A DNA stretch of 64,000 nucleotides. It comes from Hybos culiciformis (Eukaryota; Arthropoda; Insecta; Diptera; Hybotidae). Position numbers and translations under genes: made by a program. The notes beneath the pieces were generated by a model. That model was not told where the DNA came from and ran no database searches. It was given only the letters and a program-made list of their open reading frames with translations. Below are positions 1 to 11,069 of this stretch, piece after piece (the first letter of the stretch is position 1; each line of letters begins with the position of its first letter). Location of the stretch: the NCBI GenBank assembly GCA_964007475.1, contig OZ023273.1, positions 146,107,308 through 146,171,307 of the forward strand. Direction: 5' to 3'.

Positions 1-1430
1 ATGTTGATACATAATGAATGGTTTTTTATTAAGAACAACAAATTATAGCATATTCCCCCGAAAGTCTTATAATTTTTAATACTATGTATACTATAGTTGC
101 AGTTAGATTACTAAGCTTGCCAATCACTAATAATAAATAGCTTCAAGGGGGCAAATAAATAAATTTTTTCCCATTTTCTATGATCAAAAAATCTCTAAGG
201 ATTTCAGACATATTATTTGAAGAAAAAATCTTTTAAGAAACTTTTAATTACTGAAAATAAAACATAAATTTAAGGAATGAAATTTAAAAAGACGTAACAA
301 GACTTTTTGTTATACATTTTATTGTTTAACATTTTAGCTGAAAGTATTTTTTAATGTACTTCATATGTACATTTTAATGTTAATCCAGTTTGTTTGACAT
401 TGTTACATATAGCTCACCAATTTCAAAAATTTACAAAATTATTTAATATTTTTTTTTTTAACTTCTAAGAAAATAAAACAAACCAAAGATGTAACTATAT
501 ATATATTTTTTTTACAAAAAAAAAAAAAGATAAGTAAATATTTTGTATTTACAAAAAATTAAATTGTGCAAAAAAATTTATTACTATATAAATATATTGG
601 CAAAAAATTTAGTATAAAACTAAAACAAAATCAAATAAATATTTAATTTCGATAAAAAAAAAAAAAAAATAAGTCGTAATTAAAGAATTTTACAATATTT
701 TAATAAAAATTCCTTGAATGGATAATAAATAATAATATTATGTACTAAGCAAAACCATTAAGAAAATTAAGAAAAAAATTGTTTAAGTGTCGAGATGGTA
801 GAAAGGGCTAGTTCTAACAATAATGTACTTACCATAAACTAATTGTTGGGTAACATTAAGACTAAATAGGAATTATTTAAGCCTAATGCACCATTGGAAC
901 GTCATTTTGACTAATCAACTAATTTAAGTATCAAGTATACAATATACTGTTGAATAGAAATTTATTATAAATTATATCTTTTGTACTACAGATCACCTAA
1001 GTGCTTTAGTTTCTATTTGATATACCTTTCGGTTTAAAAAAAAAACTAAAATTAGCGCAATTTTAATAGATTATAGTTTCATGAAATAAATAAGAAAAAA
1101 TAAATCGGGGTGAATATGTTTCTGACAAACTTTTAAGTTTTTATAAATCTATCAAAATTTTTGAGCCTGAAATAAGGTCTTAACTTAAGCATGATTTTAA
1201 AATTTAATTCAATTATTTTTGCGAATAAAAATATTCTTTCTAATTTTTAATTTATTAATTCCTAGAATTATATGATTTTTAAAACTAAAACACTCGGAAT
1301 ACTGGTCGTTTACAAATGACTAGGTACAAAAATAATAATAAAACTTTTGTTCATCAATAATTTATAATAAACTTCTATTCTAAAAACATAAATATATTAT
1401 GAATAATGGGTGAACAAAAAAATTAGTTTA
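1..1430. other. 3' UTR and/or intron, no gene seen
   Basis: Very A/T-rich sequence beyond the short-tail stop. It is either 3' UTR and flank, or intron leading to further tail exons outside the window. No convincing coding segment was found on either strand. Confidence 0.5.
1251..1256 (-). promoter_or_regulatory. Possible polyadenylation signal AATAAA
   Basis: AATAAA on the minus strand about 175 nt beyond the TAG at 1431, where a 3' end for the short-tail form could lie. Such hexamers occur often by chance in DNA this A/T-rich, so the call is weak. Confidence 0.2.
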
Positions 1431-1609
1431 CTACTGATTGAATTTTACCTTTGTTATGGGACCTTGACCACCGCTCATGTAAGACGGTGAGCCTGCCCTC
1501 GATCCTTGAGCTGATGCTGATAATTTTGGTTTGAATGCGGCCATTGTTTGCGTCACACCATCAGCCAAAATGAATTGTTCACGTAATTCAATATTTGTAC
1601 GTCCTTTGG
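1431..1609 (-). CDS. shot: shot exon 26: C-terminal tail, stop at 1431 or spliced on
   Basis: Acceptor TTAAAAACAG, phase 1; encodes [29 protein letters not shown], a Ser/Gly-rich stretch and GQGPITK, then VKFNQ and [16 protein letters not shown] after GAS2 is typical of insect Shot. An AAG/GTAAAA donor at 1449/1448 sits just before the last five codons, so a longer tail may be spliced on from exons left of this window; the TAG form would then be a read-through 3' end. No SxIP-type EB1-binding motif is seen in the part present. Confidence 0.9.
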
Positions 1610-4600
1610 CTGTTTTTAAGTTGAGTTTTTTTTTTATGAGTATTTTTTCCAATTATATGATTTTTTGTTCAAAGAAAAACGCAACAAAAACACAATCAGC
1701 CAATATTTAAATTAAAAAATACAAAACAAAACCAATTTTAGCAATTTTTTGATGAGTTCGTTTTCAATTTGCACAATTTGAAGGATGATTTGTTTTGGTT
1801 GAGCAGTTCATGATGATCACAAACAAACAGCCATAAGTTTGTTTTTTTTTTCGAATTTTTTATATTATGAAATATACAGGATTCAAAACAAAAACATTAG
1901 GTAACGGGGATAAATAATATAAAAAGGACCAACGTTGAAATGTCAATGATGAGCAATTAAGCAGGAAATTTTTACACAATAAAAAACCATAATAAAACCA
2001 AGAAAAAAAAAAATAAAAATAAAAAAAAAATTAGAAAAAAAATTAAACTATTAACTTGTGATAGAAAAATTTTCCGACACAATAATATCCTTTTATATAA
2101 ACTAAATTTTTGAATAGAATTTAAGCATGGTTATGAAGTTGAATTCAACATGAAAACCGTTTACGTCTAGACCTAGACAAGTAAATTACGTTGCTTTTCA
2201 TGGATGCGCTCCATTATGTTCGCACACATAAAAAATTTTCAATAGTTTATTTAAAAAATCATTACATTTAGCAAATTTAGTTTAAGGTGAAAATACTCTA
2301 ATACTAATTTGTTGGAGGTAACTAACATTTTTTATGAATAACAACAGAGACTAAAATAAAATTAATTTAAATTTATCAATTACGAGGTAGAGACTAGAGC
2401 CTAACTAAATTTTTAATAAATTATACTAATAATTTATAATTATTTTTTACTCCGTTTTCAGTAGCTAATAGTCAACGCTTATTATTGTGTCGTTAAATTT
2501 TTCACTTATCATATTGTGCGTGTGAGAACAGAGGAAAAAAAACATTAAACACATTCTAAAACAACTATACAACTATTGAAATATTATAGCACATCAGCAA
2601 AATAATTTACTTATAAACTTTTATTGAGAACTTTATTTAAGTTCAAAAAAAATATTTCTGTGGCTTGAAAGAATATACAGGTTATTAAAAATTATTTTTT
2701 TAATCCAATATGTAAATTTTTTTTTAAACATGTAAGTTGGAGGTGAAAAAAAAAACGTTCATATAAAAATACGGAAAATAAACATTTTTTTTTAGATTCA
2801 AAATTCATACAAATATTTTTAGCGAAATATAAATTGGACTATTTATTTAAACAGATTTTGTAGAATATTTGTTTATTAATTGAAACATTTTGTAAATTTT
2901 GTAAATAGCTACCTACTTACATGATACCTCATAAACAAATCAAAATCAATGTAAAAATGTTTCAGTTCGAATCATCTTTTCATAATTCTCCAATAATCAA
3001 AAGTTATGTGAAAAAGACTCAGTTGAGGGAAGAATTTAAATTATAATTTTAACAAAAACATTCTTGTACATTAATATTTAATTGAAGAAACAGTCTTAAT
3101 TTGAAATTGTTTTAGGATGTATTTTGAGTTTTTCTGGTTGAACAGGGTTCTTAAATAATATTTAAATATAAACATAACATAAAAAATTTAAATAGGTACA
3201 TATTAAACTTTTGCTATAAACATTAAAAATTGTTTGTATATGTATATAATATTGCTAGACACATTTTCATTATGTTTCAATGTTTAATGCAAAAATTAGA
3301 AAAAAAACACTTATACTTTTAAAATGTCAAATTTACATAAAAATGGTTAATTAAAGCAATTAATGCAAATATTAAATTAAAACTAAAAAGAAAATAGACC
3401 CATACTACCAGTTTCTTACGACACAGACCTTCTCCAATGTTTAGGCATAAGTGAAATCTTATATATTATTTGTACTATTAGAAAATATTATAAAACAAAA
3501 TTTTCAAGCATTAAGTCAGAAAAGTATACAAAAATTTACATTCAATTTTAAATACATAATGAGCTTTTGCTATAAACAGTACATTCAATAAGATTAAAAC
3601 AACAATATATTTTTTTTAACATCTCAATTTTATTATAAAATTATACCTTTAAATGCAATTTAAAAAAATTTAGTGTAACTAACTTTAGATAGGTACGTTA
3701 TATTAAAAAAGATAAATTTTAACATACTGTACAAACTTGTACGTAAGTCGTTTCGAACAGGAGATGCCATTTAAAAATAATTAATTTTTTGTTGTTAAAA
3801 CAAAAGCATTAAAAAATATAATATTATGAAAAAAAAAAAATTAATTTTTTTCGTAATCTGAAAAAAAATTTGTAATGTGTCTCCAAATCTAGTTTAGACA
3901 TTCATCTAATTTTGAATTGACAAAAAAAAATTACTGTTGCCTGTGCAATCAGATTCCTGGATCATAAATAAATAATTCGTAAAAAAAAATTAATTTAAAT
4001 TTATGAACCAGTTAACAAAAAATAATCATATTGGTTCGTGTATAAACTCTCACATTTTCTTAAATTACATTTATGATTTGTTAATTTACAGCAGAAAAAC
4101 TTTATAACACGATATTGATTAATACAATTTTTTTTTAAATTGATTTTAGTTCTAATGGAATTAGACAAAACTTTATAGTTACCAGCACTAATTGCTGCTG
4201 CAACATATTCATTCAAGGTAAATTTACATAATGGGCAACATGCTTCATGTTGTTTTGGATCGTTCGGATCTGGTATTGGTAATACCAACGCGACTATTTT
4301 GTTATATATTTTTTTATAAATTAGAATATTTTTGTAACAAATAACATGTAGAATCAAAAATATTATCACAAAATTCATGCAAAAATAATTTTATTAAAAA
4401 AATGGTACACGCACAAAATCATTTGTACCAAATAAATCAAATTTTGAATACCAATCGTATGAATAAGAAAAATTAAAAACAAAATTTTGGGAAAAAATTA
4501 TATTGCCAAAAGCGAGCATGGATAATAATGGTTTTAAAAAAAAATCAATGAAGGGAATTTTAAATCATTTTGTTTGTTAAAAAATTACGGATAAAAGACA

Positions 4601-6630
4601 AAAAAAAATAAATTTATTATATTAGTAAATTTTGAATTTATATTTTGTTCAAATGTAGTAAAAAAAATTCAACATTCTATGCTCAAAAACAAAAGTTAAT
4701 TTTGATTTTTAATTTTCTTCTTCAACTACATTTAAAAAATCCAAAATAATTATAAATTTATAAGGATTTTTTAATATTATTACAAAATAAAGACTGTTGT
4801 TATTTTTATTTTACTAATTTTAAGCAATATTTTCATTTATATCTGGTATCTATTTGAATGTCTGAACTGGGGGAACAGTTACATCAATATTTATTTGCAA
4901 ATATACAGAATTAAAAAAAATACAATTCGTAAATTTATATAGTTTGTTAGATATATGTGTTAAAGATAATACATGAGTTCATGTGATCCCAAAGATAAAT
5001 GGAATAAACTCCTAAAAAATTTAACAACTAACTATGTATTTAATGTAAGCTTTTTAAAGTTTTTAATAATCTTTAACTTCCAAAAATTTATCTCAATATG
5101 CTTACAGCTTGAAATTTTGCTAACTCAATGATCATTAGGAGTAAGATACATTGTACATATATATTATTTTTTGAAAAACATAAAAAAATTTTTTTTTTAA
5201 ATAATAAGATGCTAAATTGTGGTTGAAGTCTAGGGAAATGTACAATAAAATGTTCATGAAAAAAAACACTATAATATAGTGCATTTAATAATATAATAAG
5301 AATCAAAATTCAAAATTATTTATTTTTCATCTATTAAATTGACTTATTGTATAAAAGAAATATTTCATATTAGAACAAATTTTTGATACAAGGATACGAA
5401 TTCAAACTTTAAAACTGATTTAAAAGCTTTTTTTTTTTTACAAAATAAAATTTTATTTTTGAAAATATTATAATTATCTAGGTAGGTACATATTAAAAAA
5501 ATGTGTTTAAAAAAAATATTCTTATTTTATTCTGCTATGTCAGATTTAATAAAATTACAAACCCTGAAAACGCAATTATCTAATGTTAAACTTTTATTAA
5601 TATATTAAAAAAAATATTGTTAGAAATTTTGTTTTAAGGTCTGTTAGCTTTGGCCCCAATTTATAAAATAATATTTGCATGCGCGGAGTTTTATGAAAAA
5701 AGCATGGTGTGTTTTGTTTATTTCTTTATGATGTTAAAGCGTATATTAATTTTATGAATGAATTTTATTTATGAATATTTGAGAATCGCATATTTTTATT
5801 TTAAGCGTAAAGTATAACTTAATTAAAATCAGTTATTGTCTTCTTCGTGTTTTGATTGTCTATTAGATTGAAAATTTTAGCAATAAATCAATAAGACTGT
5901 TACCAGGAAATAATTATATATAAAAATAGGCATATACAATAATATAAAAAAAAAGTTTTTACTCCTTCTTTTCATTTGGCAGAGAAATAGGAAAAGAACT
6001 TAATTTGTATAATGACTTTTCACAATACCAAAAGTCAACCCTCTTTTTTTGTCTAAATTCATTACAATATTTTGATTGATGCTGAAAATTATTTATTTTT
6101 AATGAATCTTAATACATTTTTTTTATGAATTGAATTCCAATTTATCGTGAGCGAAAGTTAAGCCTTCATAATGTGGTTCAGATAGAAAGTTTAAAAAATA
6201 TATTATATTAATATTCAAATTTATATTTGCATTTAATCGCTTGAGAATTTTAATTCCAAAAGTAATTTCAAGTAACACTGGTAACATAAATTCTTCAAAT
6301 TTAGGAAATTTGCCAAAGATGGTTTTATTATGATTCGTAAAATTTTCAATTAATAAACTATTTATTTATTAAATGACCATTTTCCCTTATACATTATGAT
6401 TAAATTTGATTTTTTTTTTGAGAAATTTTGCTTTTAAAAATTAATATTTTATTAAAAATTAATGCAAGTAGACCATGATTAGTTTAATTAATTTCCATTT
6501 TTTTTTTTGTTAATGGATTTTAATAATTAAATGAATGTATGTAAAATAATAAAATAAATTTGACATTAATATTGTATCACTAAAATTAGAACTTTTTGTT
6601 ATCAAAATATTAATTATATCAATAACTTAC
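1610..6630 (-). other. shot intron between GAS2 and tail exons (5.0 kb)
   Basis: Long A/T-rich intron. Apart from the Cys-containing island at 4183-4293 and a short possible companion near 3405-3465, I see only homopolymer runs and no further coding segment. Confidence 0.8.
4183..4293 (-). pseudogene. Cys-containing coding-like island: bS18m-like relic or cassette exon
   Basis: 111 nt, about 43% G+C in very A/T-rich intron, reading ALVLPIPDPNDPKQHEACCP then LCKFTLNEYVAAAISAG. It has an acceptor (AAAATAG) and donor (GCTG/GTAACT), phase 1 at both ends. Since exon 25 ends and exon 26 starts in phase 1, it could be included in shot without a frame shift, but a CCPLC motif has no place in a spectraplakin tail that I know of. 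The Pro-rich lead-in, CPLC, and a following VLSNSIR (beyond the donor) recall mitochondrial ribosomal protein S18. I favour a degraded bS18m-like fragment, with low certainty. Confidence 0.35.
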
Positions 6631-6748
6631 CGCGACATGGATCGTTCTTTTGCAAGAATTCATCAAGAGCAACCCAACCACCACCCACACGAACCATCAC
6701 TGTACTTCGTAATATACGAACAAGACGGAGTTTTTGTGAATCACCGAA
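6631..6748 (-). CDS. shot: shot exon 25: second half of GAS2 domain
   Basis: 118 nt, phase 0 to phase 1, acceptor AACTTTTTAG and donor CGCG/GTAAGT. Encodes [20 protein letters not shown] then [19 protein letters not shown], the strongly conserved end of the GAS2 module. It is followed by a 5.0-kb intron. Confidence 0.98.
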
Positions 6749-6827
6749 CTAAAAAGTTGAATTATGTAATATAACTTCTATTTAGTTCTATAAAATCAAA
6801 TAATATTAAAAGAGAAAATATATTTAC

Positions 6828-7057
6828 CCTGTATTTACCCTCACCAACTTGGAATACTCGGAATTTTTGTCTACAAGTACACAACATAACCAATCGTTTA
6901 ACTTCATCATGAATTTTGTCCGAATCTGTTGCGGGTTTTCGTTCTTGCCAATCTGGTCTTAATGCTGCAATAAATTCTTGCCAATCAATCAAACCTTCAC
7001 CATTTCGATCAAATAAATCAGCAACAGCTCCCATTTCCAATTTTGAAGTATCGAATT
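6828..7057 (-). CDS. shot: shot exon 24: EF-hand 2 and start of GAS2 domain
   Basis: 230 nt, phase 1 to phase 0, acceptor TTCTGTAG and donor AGG/GTAAAT. Encodes KFDTSKLEMGAVADLF, a canonical second EF-hand loop DRNGEGLIDWQE with Glu at position 12, then ALRPDWQERKPATDSDKIHD and the first half of the GAS2 domain including VKRLVMLCTCRQKFRVFQVG. GAS2 binds and stabilises microtubules; EF-hands can regulate that end of the protein. Confidence 0.98.
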
Positions 7058-7183
7058 CTACAGAAAATGGGAGTTTATGTTTAATAAAAACAAATTATAC
7101 AAAGATATTTTATAAATTCTACATTTTATTATTTTTACATTGAAGCAAAATTAGACTAAGATAAAAAACTAATCATAACATAC

Positions 7184-7301
7184 TTGTATTAATTATTCCA
7201 TCAATGAAAATATCTCGTGGAATTAATCCATCATTATTTTTGTCCATTTTACGGAATAAATCCGTTAGTCTTGACTTTTTATGATTCATGAATTTAAGGA
7301 A
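7184..7301 (-). CDS. shot: shot exon 23: EF-hand 1
   Basis: 118 nt, phase 0 to phase 1, acceptor TTTCTTGCAG and donor ACAA/GTATGT. Encodes FLKFMNHKKSRLTDLFRKMD and the loop DKNNDGLIPRDI followed by FIDGIINT. Loop positions 1, 3 and 5 (D, N, D) and Gly6 fit an EF-hand, but position 12 is Ile in place of the usual Glu, so calcium binding by this hand is doubtful. Confidence 0.96.
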
Positions 7302-7361
7302 CTGCAAGAAAAAATCAAATTTTAATTTATTTTTTTTAATAATATAAATCAAATAAATTAC

Positions 7362-7533
7362 TCGTTTTCTCCAATCATCCCAACTAAATTGGCGTACTCT
7401 TTCAACATCCTGTAAATACATTAAGTGCTCATGGAGACGACGTTGTCTTTCCCATGCTAACAACCACACGTGACGCCATTTATCATAAAGTAGTTTAGCT
7501 CGCGGTGATCTAAATTCACCATCGGGTACATTG
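7362..7533 (-). CDS. shot: shot exon 22: helical segment before EF-hands
   Basis: 172 nt, phase 2 to phase 0, acceptor TTCAACAG and donor CGA/GTAATT. Encodes NVPDGEFRSPRAKLLYDKWR then HVWLLAWERQRRLHEHLMYL and RQFSWDDWRKR. This Trp-rich helix directly precedes the EF-hand pair in insect spectraplakins. The next intron is only 60 bp. Confidence 0.96.
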
Positions 7534-8389
7534 CTGTTGAAAATAATTAAAAATTAATTCAAATAAAAAGGAAATGACATTTTCAATTAGAAATAAATAA
7601 AGTCTTTCTTTAAGGCTAGGAAATAATTAATAAAAAATTGTTCCTATAATACCTATTATCAAAAATAAAAATAAAAACAAAAATTAAAATTAAAAAATAT
7701 TAAATTATTAATTATACTGTTATAAATATTTCTTTAGTTGTAATGTAATGTTCACTCTCTGTTAATTTTATATAAACAGAATTAATAAATTATTAAGAAT
7801 CAAGTTTCGAACATTTATTTAGACATGAAAATCACTTTGAAAAAAACCTTTTCACAAAAATTCTCTGGTTACATCTCAAACAAATAAGGAACGGAGATTT
7901 ATTTCTTATTTCGTATTCTCTTACACCTACCTAGGTGAGTAATAGAATAACTACATATATAAGTTGAAGTAAAATAAATCATGTCATTCGTTTTTTTAAA
8001 CAGATACGATAGCTTAAGAATAATTTTAAAATGTTAGAAAAACAAAAAAAAAAAATATATAATTTCATTGAATTCTGAGAAGCAAAATAGTTTGGAACTT
8101 CTGGAATTTAAAATTTAAAATCACATAATTTATAAAATCTTATTTTACTCGTTAAGTAAGTAAATCAGCAGCTAAGTCTTACGATTACGAATAATAACTA
8201 CAAATTGTGTACCAGTTACAAACATAAAAACATATAAAAATAGTTCTGACCATTATGTACTTCTTTATTCTTCTTATTATATGCAGAAGCTATTTTATTG
8301 AGGTGTTAGATTGATAAAAATAATAACATATAGAAGAAAAATCATAATTTGCATCCCATAGTTAATGAAACACAAAAATTTAATATTAC
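7534..8389 (-). other. shot intron (0.86 kb)
   Basis: A/T-rich intron between the Ser/Pro cassette and the pre-EF exon. Nothing recognised in it. Confidence 0.85.
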
Positions 8390-8467
8390 CTTGGTGAAAA
8401 TCTTGGACCATAATGTGGTAATTTATCTCTGTCAGGTGTTTCACGTTCACGACTTGGACTTACACGA
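8390..8467 (-). CDS. shot: shot exon 21: small Ser/Pro/Arg cassette (78 nt)
   Basis: 78 nt, phase 2 on both sides, acceptor AATAACAG and donor CCAAG/GTAATA. Encodes RVSPSRERETPDRDKLPHYG then PRFSP, with SP and TP pairs that look phosphorylatable. A second in-frame acceptor candidate (TCCAAG, 15 nt further in) and an internal GTAAGT are present, so length variants are possible. Confidence 0.8.
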
Positions 8468-9169
8468 CTGTTATTGTTTTATATGGTGAACCATAAAAAA
8501 GTGTTTGTATGATTTTTATTTAAATAAAACAAAACAAAGGCGGATGCAACACACAAACAATATAAACAATAATATCATAAAAATAAAAAAAATTGTATAT
8601 AATTAAACATAATTAAAAAAATTTATAAATTATATATATTTTTTTTTGGAGCATGCAAAATGTACAAAAAATCATATTTTATGCTTAAAAATTAATATAA
8701 AATTCGATAATGTTGAAAATTTAACAAAAATAAATTTTTGCCTGTCAGAATTTGTTTTAAATTGAATATCCCGGTGTTCAATTGAAATTTTTTATAATCG
8801 CAAATATACTACAGATATGAAAATTGTTTAAAAACTATAGCACTTACATTTTCAATTATTTTATTATCTTATATATGCCATAGTTATATAAATAAATTAT
8901 TTAAATATTCTACCGTTTATAATTTTTTTGAATAAAAAAAAATATAATCTCAAACATATTGTATCGCCTAGTTTAGATTAAACAATAACTCGGCCTCAGT
9001 AGAGCGAAAAAACTGAATAATAGTTATAACCCTAAAAAAATCAATCAAAAGATTAAGTTTTGAAATAGTGTTATAAGTATCATTTACTGTTTCAACATTT
9101 TTGGTCAAATTTATTAAAAAATAAAAACATTTTTATATGAAAATGAATGATAATGAAAAATATAGTAAC
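8468..9169 (-). other. shot intron (0.70 kb)
   Basis: A/T-rich intron between two small cassette exons. Nothing recognised in it. Confidence 0.8.
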
Positions 9170-9214
9170 CTTGTTCTTCGTGAGTTGAGTCCTTGGTCTC
9201 GTGATCCTTTAAAG
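9170..9214 (-). CDS. shot: shot exon 20: small Ser/Arg-rich cassette (45 nt)
   Basis: 45 nt, phase 2 on both sides, acceptor AAATCACAG and donor ACAAG/GTTACT, the latter weak. Encodes FKGSRDQGLNSRRT. Composition (about 47% G+C) stands out from the intron. Probably alternatively included. Confidence 0.72.
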
Positions 9215-10124
9215 CTGTGATTTTAATGAAATGAAATTATTTTTGAGAGTAAATTAGTTTTTTGTTTTTTGAAAAATAATTTTATTTTTAAAGAATTTTT
9301 GTGTTAAAGAGAATATTTATTTGTATTTGATAGTTAATAATATGGTTAGTAAAAAAAAAGAAAAGAAAATTAATGGAAACAACATAAATTTTCATAGTGA
9401 GGAAATTTTGATTATAAGGATTCTTTAAGTGTATTTATTTATGTATGCTTGGTTTTCAGAATAAGCGATAAAGATTTTGACTGAAACCCAATTCAACTAC
9501 TTTTAATGTAAAAATAATACTACATAATTTAAGTTATAAGTAATCTTAAAATAGGTAAACAACGAATAAATTATAAGGATAAAAAGAGTTATATTTGTTA
9601 GAAGTTTTGGAAAATAATTATAAAATTTTTAAGCAGATTTTATCATCGTTATAAAATAATACTTAGTAGAAATTTGACCTAATCAAAAAATTCTACTCTT
9701 GAACGAGAACTCTTGAACCATTTTTAAAATTAAGAAATAATTAAATGAAATAGTTCACCTAATAAACTGAAGATTTAAATATCAATTGGATATTTTTCAT
9801 TTCCAGAAAAATTAAATAAAAAAATTCGTTAAAAATTACTGAATTACAGCATCGAAAACATTATTAAAATAACATTAATAATTATACATACATAATCAAA
9901 GTATTTCAAAACACCCACATAATAAATATTATTACTTTCGTATTAATGTTAAATAATTAGTAAAAATGAGAAGGTGATTCCAAAAAAGAAGGTACGGTTG
10001 ATTAAATTAATTAATATTATACACTGAGACTTACTTAATTTGTGAAGGATTTCAATTAAAAATGTAATGAAATGTTATTATTAATAATAATAATAATAAA
10101 ATAAAAAAATAATTAAGAACAAAC
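9215..10124 (-). other. shot intron (0.91 kb)
   Basis: A/T-rich intron; contains an imperfect TTA/AAT microsatellite at about 10076-10101, close to the donor of exon 19. Nothing else recognised. Confidence 0.8.
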
Positions 10125-10184
10125 CTTTGACGACGAGAAATATAATCTGGCGATTGTTCACGAATATCATGGCTAGAACCTCGA
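10125..10184 (-). CDS. shot: shot exon 19: small Ser/Arg-rich cassette (60 nt)
   Basis: 60 nt, phase 2 on both sides, acceptor AATATTAG and donor CAAAG/GTTTGT. Encodes RGSSHDIREQSPDYISRRQ with split codons at both ends. First of three symmetric small exons in the linker between rod and EF-hands; each can be skipped without a frame shift. A TTA/AAT microsatellite lies just beyond its donor. Confidence 0.8.
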
Positions 10185-10824
10185 CTAATATTATTGATTT
10201 GTGAAATCCCGAATTGTTTTTTTGGAAACAAGTGTAAGTGATTGGTAGAAATTATACACAGAAAACACAAAAACAAAATAGTTGACAAAACCACAAAATG
10301 AAAAAAAAAAACAAAATTATAAAAAAAAATTATTTAAAAAAAGAAAATAAGGAATAAAAACGTGCATAAAATTATCATATTATAAACTTTTACATACAAA
10401 TAATAACATGAAGAATTTTTTTAACATTATTAAAAATTAAATTTCTTTTATTCTGTCTTTAAAATTAAAATGAATATAAACAAAATATTAGAACTTCGAA
10501 ATTTATTCTTTCAGAATAATTGTTGAGTAAATAACTAAAATTAAATATAAATTAAAGTTGAAATAAAAGTTTAGCTACATTTATTTCATATGGAAAATAT
10601 AGTTAAATAAATCGATAAATATCAAACATTGATTATTTTCTGGGCCTCGATTTTTGGACCTCGATTTTGAGAAAGCAATAGTAAATTCTTAAATTTTTAA
10701 TGATCCGAAGAAATATTTTGTAAAAAACAAAAAAAGTTTATATTTTCAAGTATTAACGTAAATATTTTAATATTCATAAAACTAAGATTACATTTTAGAA
10801 ATTATATTGAAAATTAGTACTTAC
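10185..10824 (-). other. shot intron (0.64 kb)
   Basis: A/T-rich intron between the basic linker exon and the first small cassette. Nothing recognised. Confidence 0.8.
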
Positions 10825-11008
10825 ACAGGCGTTTTTCCGGTACGTGATGGTTTTCGTGCTTCTTTAGTACCAGCCAATGGTTGTTTTGGTTTACAAGCGC
10901 GATCAACCTCACCTTGACGTCGCGCAGTATTTTCCATAAATTCTTTATGATCGATTATTAATTGTTCCAAAGCTGGTATTTCATCGGGTAATGGTTCACG
11001 TTCAAGAT
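10825..11008 (-). CDS. shot: shot exon 18: end of last spectrin repeat and basic linker
   Basis: 184 nt, phase 1 to phase 2, acceptor AATTTCAG and donor CCTGT/GTAAGT. Continues the rod as NLEREPLPDEIPALEQLIID and HKEFMENTARRQGEVDRACK, then turns into a basic, Ser/Thr-containing linker EARKPSRTGKTPV. The intron to exon 17 is 61 bp. Confidence 0.95.
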
Positions 11009-11069
11009 CTGAAATTATTATTAAAATGTAATCGCAGTGATCCAAGATAAGTTAAACTTAATATTATAC

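Noticed and set aside
829..870. 29-nt segment with acceptor TATTTAG and donor GTAAGT beyond the tail exon
   Set aside because: In the phase required after the 1449 donor it hits a stop after one codon; signals alone are too common in this composition to call an exon.
10076..10101. TTA/AAT microsatellite next to exon 19
   Set aside because: Ordinary simple repeat in A/T-rich DNA; noted in the intron entry but not scored as a finding.
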